Shown one piece after another: positions 11,949 to 23,241 of a stretch of 64,000 nt of DNA; within the stretch, counting starts at the first letter, position 1, and each line of letters opens with the position of its first letter. A program made the translations under genes and the position numbers. Source of the DNA: Umbilicaria muhlenbergii. Taxonomy: Eukaryota; Ascomycota; Lecanoromycetes; Umbilicariales; Umbilicariaceae. The stretch is taken from contig KK106986.1 in the NCBI GenBank assembly GCA_000611775.1, positions 992,001 through 1,056,000 of the forward strand, read 5' to 3'. Below the pieces are notes generated by a model that was given only the letters and a program-made list of their open reading frames with translations, had not been told where the DNA came from and did no database searches.

Positions 11949-12243
11949 CTGACGAGTAGTAAACACAGGCAATGAGTGGTGATCAGTCGTCAACAATTAT
12001 AGGCCTCATGCACATGCACAGCCCTACAGCGGGAGCTATACTAGCGTAGCGCACAAACCCCACGTGGAGCCGTTTCCAAATCCAGGGATCTACAGGGGCG
12101 CTACCAGGGGCCGCCGCCACCAGCCAACGTCACCGCCCTCTTCACCCCCACAACATCCCCCACGTCGGCACAATTCCGAGGTAAAGCCCCAGCTTAAGCA
12201 AATTAATCAATTGCTATGGGCGCAACACCAAGGTAACACAATC

Positions 12244-13412
12244 ATGTCTTCAACCACCCCACCCCATCAATCCGCTCTGTCCTCCCGCTCATCCACCCCG
12301 CCAAGGCCACAAGGCCCCCCCTCCACAACATCCTACCTCTCCTACCCCGTCGCCCACGTCGTCTCCGGCATCTATCGCCGCCTCACCGAACCCTCCATCC
12401 CCGCCGTCTCCTCCTCCAAACCCTCCCCGCGAACATCCTCGCAACCACCAACAAGCATGACGCCCGGCATCTACACGCCCCCGAACCGTACCGCCTCCCC
12501 ATTCCAGCCTCCCCCCCTCACCCCCCTCACCCTCCGCGGCATCCACGCCTCCACCGCCTCCTCCGCTCAAATCCTCACTCGTGCCCTCGCGGAGGAGATC
12601 CGCCTGCTCGTGCCGGCCCGGTTGCAACTCGTCGACGATTGGTGCCTCGCCTATAGCGTCGAGCAGGACGGCGTTAGTCTCGCGACGCTGTATGCGAAGT
12701 GTGACGCTTACAGGGGGAAACGAAGCGGGTTTGTGCTGGTGGTGCGGGATGCTGCGGGCGGGGTGAGACCTTCTTTCCTCCTTGCCCCTTTCCTTACCCT
12801 TTCCCACTCCTTTGCATCCCCAATTTTCAACCCCAGCGATTCGTGGTACGTATAGAGAGAAACTAAACCCCCGTCGTCCAGATCTTCGGCGCCTACCTCT
12901 CCGACCCCCCGCACCCCCACCCGCACTACTACGGCACAGGCGAATGTTTCCTCTGGCGCGCCTCCGTGCTTTCCTCCACCCCCTCGTTGCTTTCCTCCCT
13001 GCCCCCGCCTCCAAGCTCCGACACCACGACTCTGGGTCGCAGCACCACGCTCGCCTCGCCCCGGCCCAACCACCCCGACCGCCTCGCCCCGGCATCTTCT
13101 TCTAGCACCCATGATAATAACAATGGTAGCGAAGCGACCACGCAACCGACGAATACCCGCAGCGGCACCGCGACCCCCGAACGCATCCGCTTCAAAGCCT
13201 TCCCCTACAGCGGCGTGAACGACTACATGATCTTCTGCGAGCCATCCTACCTGAGTATCGGCGGCGGGGACGGCCGGTACGGGCTCTGGTTGGACGGGGT
13301 GTTGGAACACGGGGTGAGTAGTTCGTGTTTGACGTTTGGGAATGAGGGGCTCAGCGAGGAGGGGGAGAAGTATGAGGTTGTTGGGGTCGAGGTTTGGTAT
13401 ATTGGGGCTTGA
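12244..13412 (+). CDS. oxr1: Oxidation resistance protein Oxr1, TLDc domain
   Basis: TLDc-domain protein linked to oxidative-stress resistance and, in yeast, to V-ATPase disassembly. Two exons, 12244-12762 and 12882-13412 (GTGAGA donor, CCAG acceptor, phase 0), give 349 residues. The N-terminal 100 residues are Pro/Ser-rich and disordered. The TLDc domain runs from the LRGIHASTASSAQILTRALA region through LYAKCDAYRGKRSGFVLVV, IFGAYLSDPPHPHPHYYGTG, ECFLWR, FKAFPYSGVNDYMIFCEPSY, and ends with GRYGLWLDGVLEHGVSSSCL, TFGNEGLS and FEV-like EKYEVVGVEVWYIG. An insertion of about 60 Ser/Pro/Asn-rich residues lies between ECFLWR and FKAFPYSG. The ATG at 12244 (MSSTTPP) is the first in frame. Confidence 0.93.
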
Positions 13413-13826
13413 GGCGCTTGCCTCTATCAGGGGAGGGGGCGACGGATGGGAATTTGTAATCTTAGGGTTTCGGGAGACGGGGTCGCGAGGTCGGCGTTTG
13501 GTGGGGAGCGAATGCCGAGCTTATATTCACCTCAGTTTGAACTCAGTTGAGGAGTCTGGTGAGGCGGTTTTGGGAAATTCAGGTGGGGAACAAACATCAT
13601 CGTGGTGATGGATTAACAGGTTCGGGTTTGATAGCTCTCTATGGCTATCTACGGAAATAATCAATCTCAAGCCAATACAAACGGGGGATATCATCGTGAT
13701 CGAATAAGCGTCGGCCGTGCCCTTTCGTTTCCATAAGCCAAGGATCTTCACATCAAATCACGCAACGCCAAAGCAGGTGAACAGCAAGAGGAGAAAGTAA
13801 AGTACATCTCTACTGCCATTACTCAG
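13413..13826. other. Convergent intergenic region
   Basis: 3' flanks of oxr1 (+) and vid27 (-); nothing recognisable. Confidence 0.5.
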
Positions 13827-16401
13827 TCAATAGGGCGAGTTGACAATCTCATCCCTGCCCAACCGACTACTCAAGCGCCCACTACCCCTCCCGCCCGCCC
13901 CCACCCTCGCCGGCGTCGCGATACTCTCCCTCGTCGGCTTCTTAAAGCTCTGCTTCGCCACCATGTTGACCTCATTCGGCAACGCCACAATGACATTTTT
14001 ATCGCTCCCGTATTTGAAATCATCCGCCTTCACTTCCTCCGCATACCGCTTGATGGTATACGGATCCTTGCGTCCCGCCAGCACCTTCTTCATATTCCAC
14101 GTGATGATAAACGGCCCCGTGGCCGTAATGATGGAAGTTTCTTTGTTGTCCACGCCGGTATTGAAGCGCGCGGGGGTGAAGGACAAGGGGACTTTGGTTT
14201 CGTGTTGGAATTGCGCGACGTGCGAGGGCTGGAGACCCAGACGGCGCGGTTGCGGTTTCGAGTCCTTGGCGAAGGCTTTTTCGAAGCCGAGCTTGCCTTC
14301 GTTTTTGCCCTCTTTTTGGAGGGCGTCGATCAAGAGGAGGTAGGTGCGGCAGGTGGCGAGGACCCAGCGGCCGTCGGCGGAGACGTCGAGGCCGATGATG
14401 GGGTCGCCGAGGGCGGGGATGTGGGTTTTGGCGTTGATGCCGAGGCGGTCGAACATGCGGATGTCACCTTTGTTGGAGGCGACTGCGATGTAGCCCTTTT
14501 CGGTCGTTGCGGCGGCGGAGAAGTCGTTTTTGGAAACGTATTGCTTCAGTTCGGAATCGACGAGTTTGTTGCCGGCGAGACGAGGATCGATACGGTAGAG
14601 GGCGTTGCGTGAAAGACCGAGGAAGGTTTGTTCGCCGGTCATTTGTGAGAATTTCTACTTCAGTTAGCATTCCATAAACAGTATTAAACCTAAAAGACGC
14701 CGGGAGCTTGCCTTCTCCGGAGCAAAGGTGTCCACTGGAATATCGTCATGGACCTTCCACTCATCCACAACCTTGCCATACTCAAGATCCATGCGATACA
14801 ATGAATGAGGGTCGTCCCCGTTCTGCAATATCATGTTTGAATCTTCGGCGTGTAGCATAACCTTCTTCGGGCTGAAGAGCTTTCCCTTGGGTGTCGTGAC
14901 TTTGGAGATATTGGTAGAGAATTCAAGGTTGTTGTTTGGCGTGTGTTTGAAAACGCCAATCTTTGATCCTCGCACGACAAACGATCGGTCATGCTTGTAC
15001 CCAACTGCTAATTGGGAATTAACATTCCCATCGTCGTCTCGCGTAACGACATCATCTTCAGACTCATCGCTGTCGTAATGCTCGCTTCGCTGGCCATCGT
15101 CCTCTACCTCCTCCTCCACTTCGTCCTCTTCTTGTTCTTCTTCCGGTGCATCCTCCATTGTCAGATCCTGGAAAGCGTCCAAGACATACTGTCGATCGTC
15201 GTCCTTCGTCTTTGTCCATTTCGTTTCATTGAGCTGCTCCCATAGTGCTTGCATCAAGCCATCCTGAAAGCGCTCTTCTGTCTCTTGGTCCTTGAAGCGA
15301 AGGAGCCATGAGTATGCTGAGCCATCCGCAGTGTAGTGATTGAAGATGAAAGACAGATATTCGAAGTTAAAGACCGGGTTGATGTCTGCAATCACCGGTT
15401 GACCAAGCCAGTCCTTATCATCGCCGGTAATCTGCAACCAATATTGCCAAGACCCAACTTCGGAGACTGTCGCGATAACGGCAGGATCTTGCAATATGAA
15501 AGCGCCAGATTGAAAGTCGAAGAGATGAAGTTCAGCCCTTTCCTTTGTAAGGACTTCAGTGCCTACAGGATGTGCGGCTGAAGGCGGTGCAACCGTGGGT
15601 TTTTCCTCTCGCAACGGAGCTTTCGTTTTGGGGGAAAGTTTCGAGACCCTCTTTTCCTGCGCTGGCGGTGACATTGTAGTGGTTGACGCTCCCGCGCTCT
15701 GGGCAGGTAAGGTGAGAGGTTGATTCACGGACTTTAGGATGGGGCTTGATATGGGGCTTGCGCTCGGGATAGGCTGCTCAGTGAAGCTGAACTGCTCCAG
15801 GTCTTTCTCACTGGCTGTTTCGTTTGGTTTCCTATACTTTCTCTCGTACTGACACTTTATCGCTACCATCTCAAACGTGGACACTTCACCAGCCTGGATC
15901 GAACGGTCGCAAACAAATTCGTAGAGGTCTCCAGGATCGCCGCTTAGATCTCTCCACGCAAGTACCTTCTCTCCTCCTTCCCGTATCTCGGAGCGGAAGT
16001 GCAGGCCTTCGTCTAAGAGGAACGTCTTCTCGTCCTTCTCACCGCCTAAACCCTCTGTTGCCCCATCTTCACCATCTTCGTCTGCTAGAAGCTCTTCTTC
16101 ACCCTCCTCGAACGCTCTCTGAACCACCAGCTGATATTGGAAGTCCTGCCCAGTTCTTCTTATGGAGGCAGCAGCGTCTTTGAAGATTAGTTCTGAGTAG
16201 CCCTTCGGTGACTGAGGCCGGACAAGGTAGAGCTGGCCTTGGGGAATCTCGATGATGGATTCTTTGGAAGTGTCGCCGAAGAGGTATTTGCTCACTAATC
16301 AGAAGTCGCCCAGTATTAGCAGAGGCCAGAAGAATATATGCAATGCTTGTGAAGGGGTGGTGTTATGTAGGGCTAAACTCGCCGTTCCGTAGCATAAACA
16401 T
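13827..16401 (-). CDS. vid27: Vacuolar import and degradation protein Vid27
   Basis: Cytosolic/nuclear protein named for vacuolar import and degradation of fructose-1,6-bisphosphatase; biochemical role poorly known. The family has an N-terminal PH-like region and a C-terminal beta-propeller. Proposed exons: 16401-16383, 16294-14712, 14654-13827, 2430 nt in all (809 residues). The start MFMLRN is joined to KYLFGDTSKESIIEIPQGQL; the middle holds a PH-like stretch and a strongly acidic run (EEEQEEDEVEEEVEDDG) before the propeller (MTGEQTFLGLSRNALYRID, GLDVSADGRWVLATCRTYLL). Both introns appear to use GC donors. If the first is wrong, a GT donor two bases downstream (GTTTAG) with an acceptor three bases further would change only two residues. 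Confidence 0.9.
14655..14711 (-). other. GC-AG intron in vid27 (second)
   Basis: Minus-strand exon ends GAGAAG, intron begins GCAAGC, has a GCTAACTG branch region and ends GTAG; 57 nt, phase 0. It joins FAPEK to KFSQMTGEQTFLG, as in the family. No GT is present near the junction. Confidence 0.8.
16295..16382 (-). other. Probable GC-AG intron in vid27 (first)
   Basis: Minus-strand exon ATGTTTATGCTACGGAACG, intron begins GCGAGT and ends GATTAG; 88 nt, phase 1, giving MFMLRNVSKYLFGD. A weak GT alternative (GTTTAG) exists and would give MFMLRNGDKYLFGD. Confidence 0.6.
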
Positions 16402-17733
16402 GGCGGAGGTAGTGGTAATTATAACTCGGAGAGTTTTAGAAAGGTCTGGTCAGGAATGGAAGGTACCGCTCAAACAGGCGCGATGTGTGCTGTAGCTGTG
16501 CAACAGCCAGCTTAAGGGATAGGAATGAGCACCAGGTTTAGTTAGCAGTCCAAACAGGCATGATTTGATGTTTCATGTTTCCAGTCATGTTTCCTGTCAT
16601 GTTTCCTGTCATGTTTCCATGCCATGCTGCTTTTCGCTTAGAACTAGGTTGGCCGGGATATCGCATCAAGTGTGGCATCACTGCATCACTGCCATAACGC
16701 CTTAAGCGCTAAGCGCCAAGCTGGACCATTTCTTTCAGCACAAAATACTCTCCAGCCTCACAGCATACCTGAAATGATATTTCTTGGTCCTGGTCTGCTC
16801 AACCAGCGCCAAACAGAGATCATATCCCCTCATCCCACGTCTTCAATTACTAAGAGAAAACACCGAGGCGGGACTAGGGCTAAGGCTATTCATTGATGCT
16901 AGTCGAGTGAACCAAACCAACCTGGCGAACAACATCGCCAAGGCGGCACCTTGTACGTACGGTCGAAGACCCCTCCTGGTTATCCCCTGTATCCCCTCTT
17001 TGTCCCGCCCTGCGCGACGTTCGATGAAGATGCGCAAAAAAACCTCGATTGGGAAATACTGGAGCAGGGGCAAGGATCACCACGACAGTCGATAACTGGG
17101 GGACTTCTCATGGGTCCTCCTTGTAGCTTCTGTTCTTTGTCCTGAGCTCCCGACGTTCGGCAAACATGATGAATTGGGATTGGGGATACCTCTTTTGGCT
17201 AAGTATTCACGGCAGGGTCACCCATAACTACTTGATGAAGCTTCATCTAGCTTGACATTCTATGATTCTGTCGAGATGCTCTTCTGCGGTCGGGGGGAAG
17301 CCCTCATTGCGACATATTGTCGCGGGGGGGAAAAGAGGCTTGCAGTCATACTATGAAAATCTGCAAATCTCTTATACACATATCTCCTGGCGGGGATCTT
17401 CGCCATTCGTTAATGAAATGAAACGTCAAGTTTCGTGGAAGTTCGTCTGCATATATGGATCATGGGAACATCAGCTACATTGAGAAGCTCAACATCTGCA
17501 CGGGTTCCTTGTCTCATACAAAGTCGTAGAGAAACTTGAAAGCTCCAAGTCATCCACTTTGCCCGCTAAACGACACGGGTTATGGCAAGCAGTGTCTATA
17601 GCCATACCCGCGCCAATTTTGAACCAATGCCGTCAACGATGCTAAACGCCAGCTGGTTCATGCCATAAGCTCATCAATCAACGTCCACAACTAATAGCGA
17701 GCGCGCTGCCCACGGATGTGATTGACGTCATGC
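16402..17733. other. Intergenic, vid27 promoter side to apl2 3' end
   Basis: 1.3 kb with short open frames only, none recognised. Contains the 12-bp tandem repeat at 16574-16619. Confidence 0.5.
16574..16619 (+). repeat. 12-bp tandem repeat, about 3.8 copies
   Basis: Units catgtttccagt, catgtttcctgt, catgtttcctgt, catgtttcca in a row, within 220 bp upstream of the vid27 start. Confidence 0.9.
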
Positions 17734-20320
17734 TTAGAAGAGACCGAGGAGGTCCTCGTTGGTCTTCTTAGCCCCAATGTTCCCCGCTGGTTGCTGTTGT
17801 GGCGGTGGTGGCTGGCTCATCGAGCTCAAGTCCAGACTGGCAAATCCGTTCATCACGTCTTGGTGATGGCTGTCTGGCTGGCCCATGTTGTCACCGAACG
17901 CTCCCATGAGGTCGTCCATGTTATTGCGCACAGATGCCGCCGGTGCACCATTGTTGACCACGGGGGAAGCAGTACGCTGCGGAGTACCAGCCAAACCTTC
18001 GAGGCCTGACAGCCCCGACTGTGGTTCCTTTTGTATTGATGCAGGCGCCGCACCGTCAAAGTCGATATCTAGAAGGTTTTCGGCGTTATTCTGCGATGGT
18101 GGCAGAGAACCGGACACCGCTGCAGCTGCGGCCGCTGCAGCAAGGGGGTTCTCGCGAGCGTTTTGCAGTTGTTCTCTGCAATTGAGTGTCAGCATCCATC
18201 TAAATATAAGCATCCCGTTTGATGGACTGACTCTATAGCAGCTTTCTGTACTGCATCGGCGCCGTATTTGCCGCCTCCAACGAACGTCTCTGGTGGTTTA
18301 TGGTACACAGAAGCCAGTGTTGATAGTTCACTTAGTAGTTGATCGAGTAGTGCTGGTGGCAAGGATTGTATGGTGGTGGTAATCGGAGGTTTGTCTGAGA
18401 GCACAATGTTTTGTGCGATTTGGGGGTTACTGGAAAGTAACCGCCAGTACACATACGCTCGATCTCGAACATCAGGATTATCATTTTCTGCTGTAGCTGC
18501 CTGGAAGATCTTCTGTACCAGTCCCTGCGCCTGAGATTGGTCTGGTTTCTTTAGGAAAAGCTTCACAACAGCAGTCAATATTTGAAGTTGTGTCTGCCAC
18601 GATATTAGTCTCAAGATTCACCACCCAATTAGACATAAGTAATTACCTGCGTGAATTCCTCCATAAAGCCATCTACAAAGCCGGCGAGGATGTCACCCGC
18701 GTTGCTGATTTTCTCTGCATATTCGCCAACGATCCATATTAACGAACCCCTAGCATTAGGTTCGTCCAGCTCGTCTATGCATTGGCATAGGGTTGGGATG
18801 ATCCCTTCATAACCAGGGTATTTTCGGAAGATGTCCTTAATAACAACGATAGCCTCCTGAACAACGTAGTTGACCTTCGTGTTAATCAAGTCCAAAAGTG
18901 TATTGACACACTTTTCGCTTGCGCTCTCGATCTTGATAGCAACCTGTCCAATTGCTTTCACTGCGCGTTTCACAATGTCCATATCAACTTCCAAAGCGTA
19001 TTCTTTGAGTTCGGCAAGCAGCTGATCGACGTTCTTGTCGTTGGCTATCCGAACCATGATCTCAAGCTTCTGGAACTTGACATACGGAGGATCGTTGTAT
19101 TTACAAAAGAAGACGCGTAGCTCTTTGCTTAATATATCAGGTTGTTTCTGTAGTAATAGATCGATATTCCGTAGCGCAACGTACTGAACCTCTGGTTGCG
19201 AAGATACAAGGGTAACTGCTGTATCTTAGCGACCATGTATTTGGTGCATGAAGAACATACCTAACGGTGGTGCCATTTTCTTAAGGTAGGTCTTTGCCAA
19301 GTCGGCATTGACGTATCTCATGTGAAGAAAGACGACCTTTACTGCTGCAAGAACCACGCTGGGGTTGACGTGCTGAAACTGTGGCGAGACTCTTTCGCAA
19401 ATATGTTCTGCTTCCTTGATATCGGATGCCTTGTAATCCGCAATCGTCGTTAGAATAGTCACTCGGCCCCATTCCGTACATTCGTTTAGCGCCATGAGCA
19501 TCTTCTTAAGCATGTTGGGCGTTATTACGAGTGCTCTGGTCTCCGGCGCTGCTTCGCTGATCTCTGCTAGGGCGGTGACCGCATTCGCAACCACCATTGG
19601 GTTTGCGTCTCCAATCATTTCTTGCAACGTCTCTAGAAAGCCGTTTTCCAAGCACAGGGCCGGGTTCAAGTCGAAGAGCTTGGCGACACATATAGCGGCA
19701 GTCTTTCGTACGTATGGTGATTCATCTCGCAGCGTTTTCCTAAGGGGCTCCTCCATGTAGTCCACCATTTTTTCTACCCTGATGCAACCCATTGTCCTTA
19801 TTGCTAATGCACGTACGAGTGGATTCGGATCTTCGGAGTCTTGAACAAAGGTATTTACTGCAAGAATGCAGAGGTCAGGGTGTGATTTAGCGTAATTCCT
19901 AAGCTTCGGCATAAGTAGACATTCTAAGGAGTTGGAGAGTGCCCATCCTAGAGCCTGATACGAACATTAGATAGAGATACACGAGCTTCTTTTGATCCAG
20001 ATCGGCCGTAGCAATATTTTTTAGTACATCGGGAAATAGAGCGGAGACGTCTTTGCCCAGAGTCATAGACATGATGGTTTTCTGGATGGCCTCCTTCCTA
20101 CAACGTCTTTAGCATACTTTACGCAGAGAGAATGATCGAGACCAATCGTACCGCTCGTAGGCATACTGCGATCTAGACATTCAGAATCTTAGCTAGTATC
20201 CTTCACATTTACCAGTAAGGGCTTGTATGGAGGGGTCTCATACACCAAGCCCGCTCTGAGCTCAAATGTCTCTCCTTTCCTAGGCGCAGCGAAAGCACCT
20301 TTTATCCTATTAACCGCCAT
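17734..20320 (-). CDS. apl2: AP-1 adaptor complex beta subunit (beta-adaptin)
   Basis: Large subunit of the clathrin adaptor AP-1, which sorts cargo between trans-Golgi and endosomes. Seven exons: 20320-20213, 20165-20152, 20097-19966, 19898-19261, 19215-18647, 18593-18232, 18175-17734; 2265 nt, 754 residues. The armadillo-like trunk is clear: [98 protein letters not shown]. The C terminus is a short Ala/Pro/Gln hinge ending NEDLLGLF, so the appendage (ear) domain is missing, which is usual for fungal AP-1 beta. A LLDIDF stretch in the hinge (about residue 650) is a good clathrin-box candidate. Exon 2 is only 14 nt (TATGCCTACGAGCG). Confidence 0.94.
20152..20165 (-). other. 14-nt microexon of apl2
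   Basis: TATGCCTACGAGCG between a 47-nt intron (20166-20212, ends GCAG) and a 54-nt intron (20098-20151, starts GTACGA, ends GTAG). It encodes YAYE plus two bases of the following Arg and joins KPLL to RKEAIQK in phase. Confidence 0.8.
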
Positions 20321-20683
20321 TCCAGAGTGATCGCCTTGAGGCTGCGACCTAAGTCGCGCCTCTAATGCTCTGAATCAACCCTGCGTCCTGTTGCCAGCGT
20401 AGTCTCTATTCGGCGTCGTTAAAACGTGAGTGGGTTGAGATCGCTGTGAACCTGCTCACAGAAGGTAGCACTCTTAAGTGTTATGGAACTGAGGGCAGTG
20501 TCGAAGTGGAAGGGAGGACTAGCTGGTCGGGTTCTGACTATGGGTCTGGAGTACCTGTAAGCTCATCGCGGTCCCAAATAAAAGACAGCCAGCGGCATTT
20601 AAGCTACTCACTAGTCCGGTTCAGTTTATGAGAGCTAAAAATGATCAGAACTCCACGATGTTACAGTTGCCTGACAGCCAATG

Positions 20684-20707
20684 AAAACTTGTCAACTGAC
20701 AAGTTTT
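20684..20707. repeat. 24-bp perfect palindrome
   Basis: AAAACTTGTCA, two-base centre AC, then TGACAAGTTTT; arms are exact reverse complements. It lies about 365 bp upstream of the apl2 start. Confidence 0.85.
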
Positions 20708-21159
20708 TCGAACGACAATCAGAGATGACAGAGGGCCTCCATGTCAATGTTTAGAACTTTTATATCATGCAATGGAACAAGTCATAGGAACATCACGGTA
20801 TCTATCGGCCCGATCAGGTAATCACACAATCACATACTCACTTTGATCCGACAGGCCATTGCTAAGTACATGTAGCTCAAGAGCACATTGGATCAAGCGA
20901 GGCCCCCTCAAGAAAATCTGAATTCTCAACGGGAAACTTATTCATAGTATCACTCAAGCCAAAACCAGGCAAAAGGCAATCGCGGCCAGTGCGAGGTAGC
21001 TGTCTTGTAATACTATACAAACACCATATCATGAAAAGCAGACAACACCCTCAGCATCAGATCAATGTAAAGTACAGGCCGCTAGCGGTTAGTCTCGATT
21101 AGTCTACACGCTGCTGGCTGCCTCAGTGCGGGTAGGGTATCTCCTCCAACCTTCAACTA

Positions 21160-21477
21160 ATGGTTAACTTGACTTGTCTAAACTACATTGATGGTATGAT
21201 CAGAGCTTTTGATTCGAGATTACTGCGAACTCTTGAACTAACAGCATCGAAGGCGAACCTCCCGAATCTTCGGCGTCTGTTCGTTGAAGCACGCACAGAA
21301 GCAGAGGAAAGTGCATACTCGAGGAACGCCGTAAGACCTACACCCCGAAGAATGAACATACGACACAAGACTGACAAGCTCCAGTTCTACAATCTTGTTC
21401 TGTTCATGTCATCCGTTGCTGTCTTCAGCCTTGTCGCACAGCGAATGAGTGGAGGCAGGACTGCGGTTGGATTATGA
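21160..21477 (+). CDS. Hypothetical small protein, doubtful
   Basis: 105-codon frame from ATG. Basic first two thirds, then one hydrophobic stretch (YNLVLFMSSVAVFSLVAQ) near the C terminus that could be a tail anchor. No family recognised and no splice evidence; it may be chance. Confidence 0.2.
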   Translation: MVNLTCLNYIDGMIRAFDSRLLRTLELTASKANLPNLRRLFVEARTEAEESAYSRNAVRPTPRRMNIRHKTDKLQFYNLVLFMSSVAVFSLVAQRMSGGRTAVGL

Positions 21478-21645
21478 CTTGTGACAAGCTGTATTTGCAA
21501 ACTGCAGTTCGAGAATGGCTGTGATACATCTCTGTTGAACTGGAACGGATACAGTAAATGCAACGCCTTCCCATGGGGTATCTAATTCACAGCTAAAACA
21601 GATTCCGCCAGATACGCTTTATTGGATGCTCATGTGATCAGTCCA

Positions 21646-22810
21646 TCAATCAGTCTCCTCCCCATCATCATCGTTGAGGAAGTCCAGCTCTTTCAGACCC
21701 CGTGCAAGCCTCCTCCGAGGCTTTCCGTTCGCTTCCTCTTCAGAGTCAACCTTGCCCCAGTGTTTAGCCCCTTCCTGTACAGCTTCCAAGTCCGCCTTGA
21801 ATTCTCTTTCTTCCTTTATTGCATTGGCCTTGTCTGCGGAGTACCTCCCAGTCATTCCAGCATCTGCCAACATACCCTTCAAATGGCGTATTTTCGATTT
21901 CGAATTATCATATGGTGATAGCTCTTTGTGCCACATCTTCCGGATCCCACATTTTATAAGCCATCCCTGCAGACGCTTGATCTCTTCCGCGTCAGGATCA
22001 TGGACTTGCTCGGATCCTTGCTTGCTTTTCAGTTTTGATGACTTCTTGGACCTAGGTTGGGTGGGTGAAGACTTTCGGCGCTTTGTCTTCGCTTTCGGCT
22101 CCTCACCAAGTAAAACCGACATACCACTCTCCGAGCCTGCACTACCAGCATCGCTGACTTCGGCTTCTCTCGATGTAGCTTGGGTTTTGGATTCGAGCTC
22201 GCCCGCCTCCCCATCCGAGTCTTCGTTGTTAGAGACTTTTGCTGGCTGCGCTCTCCCTTTCTTTGTTCTGGCCATCGGAGACTTCTTTCCGATCCCATCA
22301 CCGCCAATGGCAAATAGCTCGTCGGAAGGGGTTCCGGCATCCGAGCCACCATGGTTGGACTTTCGCCGGCGCTTCTTGGGGTTTTCAGCCTCCGACGAGG
22401 TACGCTTGGTGGATTTCTTTGATAATTGGCCCTTAGTGATTTTGGTTGGTAGCACATTAGGCTTTGTGGGGTTTGGTTCTTTGGAGCAGGGGAGCTCGTT
22501 ATCTGATGCGACTGCTGCGTGGGCCTCCTAGTACCTGGGTTAGCATTGACGCGCAATGACTATGGGAGATTCAAAACTCATTACGTACGACCTCTGACTC
22601 GATTATGGCTTTGCTCTTCTCTTTCCACGCGATGTGCTGCTTGAAATAGCCATCCTGCAGATCAAGGTCTTCTTCCGCAGCTCTGCGGATGCGCTTGACA
22701 GTCAATTGCTCTAGGTCGCCTGTTTCGTATACGTTCTGTACCGCTTGACGCAATGCTTGCTCTAAAGTCGCGTCTGATGGAGGTCCATCCGAGAGTGAAG
22801 AATCAGACAT
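21646..22810 (-). CDS. DEK_C-domain nuclear protein, putative transcription regulator
   Basis: Two exons, 22810-22589 and 22527-21646 (GTACGT donor, ACTAG acceptor, phase 0), encode 367 residues. Residues about 10-74 (ATLEQALRQAVQNVYETGD, LEQLTVKRIRRAAEEDL, AWKEKSKAIIESEV) match the DEK C-terminal winged-helix-like domain placed at the N terminus of fungal proteins usually annotated as transcriptional regulators. The middle is Ser/Lys/Glu-rich and disordered with clear basic nuclear-localisation candidates (PKKRRRKS, KTKRRKSS). A conserved-looking C-terminal segment follows (RLQGWLIKCGIRKMWHKEL, KSKIRHLKGMLADAGMTGRY), then an acidic end. A chromatin role is inferred from the domain only. Confidence 0.8.
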
Positions 22811-23241
22811 GATGCAAGACGAACATCCAACACCTGGATCAATATCAGAATCACGTTCCTATCATACCATAAACTCCGCTGAACTTCATGAGGGTGCGGG
22901 ACAATGTCGCGTTCGCACGATTCCGTTTGCGGTTCAGCGGTTCAGCGCTTTAACTACATTCGGCTTCGACGTTCGCTTAAGATTACGGTAGTGGAAGGAC
23001 TAGGGCAAGATAAGTGAAAGCTATCATCTCGAGAAGACCCCCATTGTCCTACCCGACAAGGCTTCTATACCATGGCCTAGTTTACCATTCATATCCCTGG
23101 TGATTGCGCTCTCTATTTACGAGCTACTCTTTTGAAATTGACTTCAATCATTAAGGCTCAAGACGAGTGAAGATTGCTTTCAGTTTTGCTTTATCTATTT
23201 TGGCCATTCCATTCTCAGTTCTATGGGAGATGACTGCATTT
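22811..23241. other. Intergenic, upstream of the DEK_C gene
   Basis: 430 bp: promoter side of the DEK_C gene and 3' flank of the dioxygenase gene. A short direct repeat (ggttcagc twice near 22933) is visible; nothing else. Confidence 0.5.

Larger units (their letters stand above)
11113..12243. promoter_or_regulatory. Divergent promoter region, F-box-like gene / oxr1
   Basis: 1.1 kb between divergent starts. It holds a 12-bp tandem repeat (11803-11830), a 13-bp inverted repeat (11904-11948) and a CACGTG at 12061-12066. No gene supported. Confidence 0.45.
20321..21645. other. Intergenic, apl2 promoter side to the DEK_C gene 3' end
   Basis: 1.3 kb. Contains the 24-bp palindrome at 20684-20707 and one 105-codon ATG frame (listed separately). 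No recognised gene. Confidence 0.5.

Noticed and set aside
12289-13095. 268-codon minus-strand frame opposite oxr1
   Set aside because: Low-complexity Gly/Arg-rich translation caused by C-rich coding DNA of oxr1; the plus strand has a conserved TLDc domain.
21674-22531. 285-codon plus-strand frame opposite the DEK_C gene
   Set aside because: Antisense shadow: no domain, while the minus strand has a coherent two-exon gene.
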